From Enchytraeus crypticus (lineage: Eukaryota; Annelida; Clitellata; Enchytraeida; Enchytraeidae): 64,000 bases of DNA. Made by a program: the position numbers and the translations under genes. The notes beneath the pieces are model-generated. The model made no database searches. It was not told where the DNA came from and saw only the letters and a program-made list of their open reading frames with translations. Positions 38,501 to 47,800 of the stretch are shown here, piece after piece. How positions within the stretch are numbered: position 1 is the stretch's first letter; each line of letters starts with the position of its first letter. Location of the stretch: contig CAJHZI010000204.1 in assembly GCA_905160935.1 (NCBI GenBank), positions 1,632,001-1,696,000 on the forward strand, in the 5' to 3' direction.

Positions 38501-38780
38501 ACATTTACAATTTTTCATTTTTAACTGCGTAACCTTGAAAATTTGAATCTTTATATATATATATATAATTATAATTTAATGATTATAATTCAACTAAATC
38601 AACTACGAGACAGAGATTAGATTCTGAGAGGTCATATATCTCTGATGAAATCTCAACATGTAAGCTCTATAAGAAAGAAAATCTAACACGAGTGCTGATG
38701 CTCTGGAGCAAGATAAGCAATCTAATCACCTCAAGTCCCTAGTACACAAACACAGCGTCCCACTTCGTTTGGTATATATA

Positions 38781-38842
<62 letters not shown>

Positions 38843-41800
38843 CATGTATACTGTATGTATACATATTATATACTGTGTTTATATTCAGTGTATTGAAATT
38901 TAAATCAAGATATAATCTAAAACTTATTAATTGTCCAATCAAGTTAACATTGGACTTGTGACGCATAAAAGCAAAAAGTTGACATTTACGCCTGTATTAG
39001 CATTGATAGCCTGAGGGAAATGAGATCCAGCTGCACGGGCAATATTGGCTTAGCTATACTCAAACATAGAGTTACTTAATTAAATGTTAAATCAATCCTT
39101 GCTTAGGAAAATAATTGCTTAGGTACAGCCAATCCTCGCGCTTTCAACAAACTAGTGCCAAAAACCAGTTTAAATTATGCTAGTACATATAATAATATGT
39201 ACTAATAATATATACTAATAATAATATATACCCATTCTCATTTGATATTTGCAAGACGAGGGTCACGGCCTACCATTGCTTTACAGTTACGGTCTAGAGA
39301 TGTCAAATTTAGCAATATAGAAACTATGTGCATTAATGTACATTATTTAGCACTACACAAACTATGTGTATGCATCATCATCTTCCCTTAAATCCCATTT
39401 TAAATTCCGTTTTTCCCAAATAATGTGTATTAATTTATGTAATTTAGCCATTTAGAAACATTATATATTTATTGATGCTATTTAGCACTGTAGAAATAAT
39501 AGTTCCTGTTCATTTGTTAGTTAAATTATATCTTTTAATTTCTTTTAATTTAACGCCATTTTATTAATCTATATCCAGAATATGTAAGTAACTACTTGCC
39601 ATTATTTTACGTTCACTTAATCTAATTTAAATTTCTCATTTAGTTATAGTTATTTTATCTGATGTTTTAATGATTGATGTGATAAATGAATACTTCACTT
39701 CGAACTCTATAAGGCGTCACTTTGCGGAAACTTTGAGGATCGCCAATCACAAGATCGAATTTGATATCTAATATAATTAAGCTTTATAATATTGTCTTAT
39801 TTAGTTATTTTTATTTTCATACTTATCTTTAATCTATTAGTTGATGGTTGCTTAAGTAAGTGCTTTTCTGATTTCGTGTAATCTTAATCAATATCCTTCT
39901 TAATCTGTGTCCTACCTAGCTTAATCTGTGTCCTAACTAGTTTAATCTGTGTCCTAACTAGCTTAATCTGTGTCCTAACTAGCTTAATCTGTGTCCTAAC
40001 TAGCTTAATCTGTATTCTTATGATTTCATTCAAAGGAATGTACTTAGTCTTTCATAGCCTTCATCATTGTATTACATAAGGATAATGCAAATGAAACCAA
40101 TAACTAGAAATATGCTATTCGAACATTAATTTATATTAGTTAACACCATAACAACTCCAGTTCTTATCTTGCACGGTGCTATTTGTATTAAAGTTTCAGA
40201 TACTGGTGGTGTTGAATCGCAGTTTCAGTTTACTGTAATATTTCTTTCGTTATCAGGGATATCAATAAAGATAACTCCAGTAAGATCAACCACTCTGCGT
40301 TACCTCAGCCTGTATGAGCCCGTCTAATAGACTTACAAGTTACATTGAATCATGAGTGGCATCTTGTGGTTGACCGTCAGAGTCTTAAAGTATTAAAAGA
40401 GTATAAGGCACATGATCATATGGAGAGTCTATGTGTATACAATCAGAACACCTTAAACATACGACAAATAAATCTTTAAAATAATTATTAAATATAAAAT
40501 AGCTATTACTATGTTGTCTGATACTAATATGACAATATTTAAGCAATATTATGAATTTATTTTGGTGACTTTTATATGCACATGCATGTGTTCTGTAATT
40601 TTATATGATCTTTATTCACCAAAATACATGGCAGTATATGAACAGAACAAGAAAAGAAAAAATAATGAACGAACAGAATAACAGAAACTATGGATTAACC
40701 ATTAAAGAGTCAACAAATGGAGTTTAAATAATTTTTAAAATAATTCTAATGTTAAGTTCATCTGTGCAGGTAACCTGTTGGTGTGCGTGGCTGTGCGTGT
40801 GGAGAGGAGGCTCAGGAGTGACACAAACCTATTCCTCGTGTCCCTGGCCGTGGCTGATCTCCTCGTCTCCTGTGTCGTCATGCCCTGCTGCACAGTCCAG
40901 GACTTCATAGGTAATAAATCAATCAATTAATCAATCAATCAAACAACTAATTAACCAATCAATAAATCAATCAGTCGGTCATTCACATAATCAATTAATT
41001 AATCTATCAATCAGTCAATTATTCAATTAATAGTAACTAATATGATAGTATGATAGTAATTATTAGGCTGAAGCCAGTGGCGAAGTCGGTAAGATACACG
41101 ACCGCGGATCAGTATGTGCGGGGTTCAAATCCTGGACTCGCCCGCTACTGAAATCACTTTCGAGTGAGGAAACTGACGTTAACCTTAGCTTTTTTGCTTT
41201 AACATTCTTTATTTCATTAATTAGTTAATCAATCATGGCAATACAACAAGCAAAATCTTGAAGAGTATTATATATAAATAAATAAAACATCCAACCAATC
41301 AGTCAATTAATAAGAGATTAATGCTCTTTAGTCTTGTGTAATAATGAAAATGTGATGCAGACACGGTACAACTTCAATAGTTCAATAAAAGCCCGATAGC
41401 TAAATATCAGATCTCGACGATAAATTATTCTATTGAAGTTATGGAGTTTTTATCTATACACTTGGGTCAAGAAGTGATTTCATAGTAACATATCCGTACA
41501 AAATTTAGAATTACAATACATTTTTTCACTAGGATTGTCTTCCAATGCCTTAAAAATGAAGCTTATTTTAAGATAACCCTATCTAACAGGTTACTGGCCG
41601 CTCGGATTTGCTCTATGCGACGCCTGGCAGACCTGTGATGTCATGCTATGTACGTCATCGATCATGCACATGTGCACGATATCGATAGATCGATATATCG
41701 GGATAAGGAATCCGATGCTGATCCGCCGCCGATCATCCTCGAAGATGGGATTGAAGATCGGAGCCGTGTGGCTGATCTCACTGGCTATAGCTAGCCCAGT

Positions 41801-44800
41801 GGTTATGTTGGGTGTCTTAAGACCTCAGGATGTTATGAGTGAAAATCAACTAGTCTGCGCCATTGCTAACAGGTTTATCAATCATTTAAAATGAACAATC
41901 AATCACTTCAAAGTGATCGCTCTCAGTGTTTGACTGTCTTATTGACTTAATATTTGAATAATTCTATTGCAGGTTCAATCGAACCCGAACCGAACCATGA
42001 AATCTGGAATTTTTGAAACGAATCGAACCGAAACCGCACCCTGACTCTGATCAAGCCGAACCGAACTCTCCTTCACCACGAGAACTCTCCTTAGGCGATA
42101 TAGAATAGAAACCACATTTCCTTTCAGCTACTTTTGAAAGCCTGCGAAAAAATATTAAGCAGAATGTTTGGTTTTATGTATAGAGATAGCAGAAGAAATA
42201 CAATTACATACAGGGATATATTAGTTTCTAACAGTGGCCACACACGGTCAGTTTTGCATCAAACTCATCTGTTCAGATATCTGAACAGATATATTTGATC
42301 ATGTGTGGCCGCGTTAGATTTGAAAACTGACGAGAGAACTGATGACCTAATTTCTCCACACACGATCAAATTTAACTGATCAAACTTATCTGAACAGATA
42401 TCTGTTCAGATATCTGAACAGATAAATTTGATCGTGTGTGGGCAAAACTGATGGGAAAACTGACGAGTGTCAGATTTCAAAACTGATGGGAAAACTATCA
42501 AACTCATCAAATTTATCTGTTCAGATAAATTTGATCGTGTGTGGCCGCGTCAGTTTTCAGATCTGAAGACTTGTCCCGCCCACAAAAACTTTTGGCGCAC
42601 TTGTCGGCCTAAACTTTTTTTAATTTGAGCATTCTAAATAGAAATTAATTTCTTAATTGAGTAATTAAAATAAGAAGTATTATAAATCACAAAGATGCTT
42701 TTGACATACAGAGATAAGCGTTACCGAATTAAATATCATTATTAAATTTCAATATTGATTTTAATATAAATTGAATGTCTAGTAGTGCTAAAGTGGTAAT
42801 AAAGAGCTCGCCTCTAGAACGAGAGGTCGTGAGTTCGGGACTGCGTTGCGACGTGAAAAATAAAAACATAGTCGTGCAAACGTTATATACGCCAAATCGA
42901 TATATATACGCGACCTTTATGTTCCATTTCCTATCCTTTCGACCCCGAGTAGGGATATACGGAATGCTAAACGGGGTTTTTTAATTTCAATCTTAAACAC
43001 CTTCGCTAAACAAATTAAAATTTTACAAACAAAGAATAATAATTTTGTTTATAGTCAATCACTATTGTATTTCTCAACAATAAAAATGCCATGCGCTATT
43101 TATACAGTGTTTCACAATCTCCCGCGATAATGACACTTCATAAACAGGCCGTTTGGCGGGATTTAGCGCACTTGGTTTAGTTGCGCGTCAATTATCGAAG
43201 TTAAGCTACACCGACCTCAGTTAATACTTTGTGAGTGACCACCTTGGAAGACCGAGTGTTGACAGCTTGGGAAGGAAAAAAACCCAGGGTGATGGAAGGT
43301 TATTCTCTTTTATCCGCGCCGGCTGCAATTAATGCGCCACCAAAAGGAAACGATTGCTAATAACCATGGAGAAGGAGGAAATGGGCATTAAACAAGCATT
43401 TGTGCTTCCTGACTGAGTGTGCCGTTTTTTATGTTATGTTATATATAGGCCTACATGTAAGAGACTTTACCTATACGAGGATGCAGAAATATAAACTAAA
43501 TAGTGACGATGATGCAGAATACTTAATGATGCAGAATACCTACTATGTGGGAGTATAGACTATAACTAGTATCATATTATACTGTTGTATTGATAGTGAA
43601 GCATTGGGTGGATATGGCGTAACAGTTAGAGTGTTCGCCTCGCATGCAATTGGCCTGGATTCAAACGCGCAATCCACTGAAAAAACACAGACTAAATGTG
43701 ATCTACATGAATGGTGAACGTAAATAAAACTAATGATAATAGTTGAACTTGTGCATACTTGTGCATACTTGTGCATACCCCTGCCTATAAATACGCAGGG
43801 GTATAATTTTAAATTGAGATTTAAAAAATAAAATAATACAAATAAACCTATTAAATCATTAAATGATACTTTCATCATTTGAACAGCCACCATCAATCAG
43901 GGGATGGGTAGCTCTCAAATTAGTAGTTTAAACAGCTCAAAAATATATTGATTGACTGTAGTAATAACAACGCCAGTCACGCGCGCTGCAGTCTGGAAAT
44001 GATTGATAGCTAATTAGCATAACTGATCAGATATCTGAACAGTTAAAAATTTGATCGTGTGTGGGTGATCATCAGTTTTATCTGCAGATAAATTTGACCG
44101 TGTGTGGCCAAAATATCTGTTTAGATCTCAGATCTGAACAGAAAAATTTGACCGTGTGTGGACGAATCAAATTTATCTGAACAGATATCTGATCAGATAT
44201 CTGTTCAGATATCTGTTAGTTAAATTTGACCGTGTGTGGGCTCCGTCAAATTTATCTTATCAGATATCTGTTCAGATAAATTTGATCGTGTGTGGCCACT
44301 TTAGAGGCTCAAGTCCTGCAGTAGCTAACCGTATAATACTGAATACTCGATATAACTGATTCCCATTCCAATTTTAAAACTAATAGATACCAAAACGGGT
44401 GGGTACTTCAGATCCGACACCGGTGCGATTAAATTGCTGGTTAAAAATCTACCATACAGAGCAATTTTTATTTTATTATTTATTTCTTAGTTTAATGAAA
44501 ATATACAAATTTAGTCCATATATCCTATGCACAGTGTTATCAACTTATACATACATGTATATACAGACAATTAATTGTCTTGATTATGATAAGTTATTAG
44601 TAAGTTTTACTTATTATTAAATTTTTAAACTACGACAAAACGTGTTAAGTTTATAATCTAGAATCAAATCATATTCAATAATAAGCTGCGACGTTTATTA
44701 AATCCAGTTTTCTGACAAATATCGAACAAAACCAAAATGCTTAGCCCATACAATACTAATTTAGGACTATGACAACTATGCTACTCCCGACAAAGACAAT

Positions 44801-47800
44801 ATCCAGCCCTATGCAAACAAAACAAAACCGACGAAAAAGATTAAATCACTGCATGTACATTAAAGAAATCTACATGAATAACTAGTTGAACTGATAGAAA
44901 TTAATATACGGTGTGGGCATTATCCCTAGTAATCCCCTAGCAAATTTTGCGACAGCTGAGTGAATTTTTGATATTTTTTTTTTAAATTTTAGTCGCCTAT
45001 GAAGGAGGAATTTTGCCATGGAAATTCGGTTCATTTTGAAAAAAAACCGAATACAGCCTGTACATAATAGAAAACATTTCTCGATTCTTCTTGGACGTAC
45101 AGAATGGTTTAAGAACATTTCACTAAATGATGGATGACATTCTAATACACAATTCTAAGATGTATTTTGGAAGTTATGAAGCTGTTTGCTGGTTATGATC
45201 AAAGAGAATATTTCAGATACAGTAATAAAATAATATAATAAAGCCAAATAAACTACATAGATGTATATCAGTTAGCTATCTCTCTCTTAGTGCACTGCCT
45301 ACTGGCAGGTCCATGGTACATAACGCCTCCACTCTTCTCTGTCTTCCGCCTTCCTCTTCATTTCCACATATGAGTGGGTCTTTAAATCATCTAACATACC
45401 TAATCTCGGCCTGCCCCTGCCTCTTTTTCCTTCCATTCTACCTTCTATGACCTCTTTTAATAGACCCCCCCCCCCCTTAGAATGTGTCCCATCCATCTCT
45501 TCTTCCTATTTCTTAATACATTTATCAACTGTCTATCTGTGCCAATTCTCTCCAGGACTTCCTCATTTGGAACCTTTTGAGTTCAGCTAATCCTCTATAT
45601 TCTTCTCCTAATCCACATTTTGAATGCCTCCAGTTTCCTAATATCTTACTTCCTTAAGGTCCATGTTTCACATCCATACAATAGCGTGGTCCAAACCAAA
45701 GTTTACACTATCTTTATCTTTGTGTCTTTCTTTAGAGTTTTTGTTAATAGATCTTTTCTACTACCAAAGGCCCCTTTTGCTTGTGCAATCCTACTGCCTA
45801 TTTCTGTCTCACAGAAATATGCAGTAGGATTGCACAAGCAAAAGCGGCCTTTGCAAAGTTATAGCAGTTAGCTATAACTTTTCAATATTTAATATTCTTA
45901 CTTTTAAATTGATTAAATATTTTAAAACATTATTATTTAACTATCACCGTGGTTTGAAGGAAATTGAATGGTGACATTTTGGGGGCCAGAGAGGAATGGA
46001 GAAGATCTATTCTTCTCCGACCCTAGCTAAACTGGGATTTAATGGAAGAAGATGATGATGATGATGAACGCTATTTTTAAATGCTATTTGTAAGTCATTG
46101 AAATTACTTATATTTGGATCGTTTATTTGAGCTTAGATCTGGTAGATAAAGACATGTAAAATGTAATTTTCGTGTTCTAAATAATGTCAGCGACAGAGAG
46201 AGCATTCGATTTGAACACAACACCTACTCACCCGAAGTAGGACTATTACTTATATGCTATCAGCTCAGAACTATTACATGATATATGAATGATTTATTTT
46301 TAGTGCTGTATTGATACTGTATGCAGGTTATTCTTCATTTACGGGTCACTGGCAGCTTTCTTCATACCTCTAGTCATCATGCTCGTCACATATACACTGT
46401 CTATTCATCTACTCAGCAGACAAATTAACAACCTCGATCCCTCTACTCCGATCAGCTTGTCTGAAGGATCCATCAGCAACGGTATAAGCATTCGTCGCTC
46501 GCGGTCAGTAAAGAGGAGAGATATCAACGGCAAGGAACCTTCGAAAGAAAACTCTGGAGATCCTTTACCTTTTAGAACTACGAATTCTGTCCTCTCTTTT
46601 GAAAGGGATGTGCATTTAAGTAAAGAAGTTCAGGATAAGTTAAATTCTAATAACAAAGAACATTGCAGTAAAGGAAACAACACTCTAGATGTGATAGAAA
46701 GAAAAGATGAGCTTGAAAAAGTGTCTCCTCAAAGAGTTGCACAAGAGCAAAAGGAGCTTGCTTTCGGTAGAAATAACTCTTATTCCATTATTCCTGAAAG
46801 TACTGCCGCTACATCAGTAGAAGTGGCAGCTGAGAATTTCAGCGCAAACTCACCCAATCGTCTCATGAACAACGAACGATGTACTACATGTCATCCGAAT
46901 GCCCTCCTGGTAGAAAAATCGACCTTGTCTGCAGACGAAAATGAGGAAGATACTCTCGTGACAAAGTCGCGCAATGCATCGCATGAGTTTTTAATGCAGT
47001 CGATATCATGCGTGAATGATTCTCGTTGCTCGTGCACCAGTCGTCATTGCCAGGTTAGAACATGTGAGCAGGAACATGCCAGCGTATCAGAAGAAAACAA
47101 GGCTGCAGAAGTTTGCACTAACTCTTCTGTGTGCGGAAACTTGCTTCAATCAACTTACAAATCATCAAGTATAGCAGGAGAACCCAACGAAGGCTTCTCG
47201 ATGAGTCCAGTTAAGACCGATGCGATATCAAGCTTTGTCAATGGGCTTAGTTTTAATAAACAAGATCAGAGTTGCAACGAGTGTCATCAATTTCATGCTG
47301 ACGTTGGGAAGATTAAAGACTCGAGCATGAGAGAATCTTCAACAATAGATGCTACTTACGATAACAAAGCTATAAAGAATTGTACCATGTGGTCACCACA
47401 AAGCCCTACTTCATATATCGCTGGCACACTCACTCCGATGATTTTAGACAGTAATTTATTAAACAATGATTATAATTCAATTAAATCGACTGCGAGACAG
47501 AGATTAGATTCTGAGAGGTCATATATCTCTGATGAAATCTCAACATGTAAGCTCTATAAGAACGAATCTAACACGAGTGCTGATGCTCTGCAGCACGATA
47601 AGCAATCTAATCACCTCAAATCCCTAGTACACAAACACAGCGTCCCACTTCGTTTGGCCGATATGCTACAGATAAAACGAGATCGTAGCAAGGCTTCCAA
47701 TATTCAAACAGTCCAGACTGAGCGTAAAGCGGTTAAAGTTCTCGGCACCATGTTTACTATATTTATTGTCTGTTGGGCACCATTTTTTGCAGCCAATCTA

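Larger units (their letters stand above)
42232..44301. mobile_element. DNA transposon with multi-copy inverted terminal arrays
   Basis: Left end GTGGCCACACACGGTCA (42235) and right end TGATCGTGTGTGGCCAC (ending 44299) are inverse with one mismatch. Inside each end the motif AAATTTGATCGTGTGTGG recurs four to five times (42240-42550 and 44030-44300), separated by palindromes of CTGAACAGATATCTGTTCAG. The ~1.4-kb interior has no transposase but carries a 5S-derived SINE and two tRNA-like sequences, so it has been hit repeatedly. No clear target duplication is seen (CTAA left, TTAG right). The end motif recalls PIF/Harbinger-type ends, but I cannot assign it. Confidence 0.7.

Noticed and set aside
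41070-41145. Possible tRNA gene with good A and B boxes
   Set aside because: No closing acceptor stem, and the same sequence with a common 3' body recurs at many places, so it is a SINE.
41643-41894. Reading the receptor exon 3 frame as a separate 83-codon gene
   Set aside because: It is the middle of exon 3 and runs past the GT donor at 41873 into intron; the frame joins exactly to exon 4.
43150-43275. Possible functional 5S rRNA gene
   Set aside because: Too diverged, 5' third missing, no T-run terminator, and fused to a repeated body.
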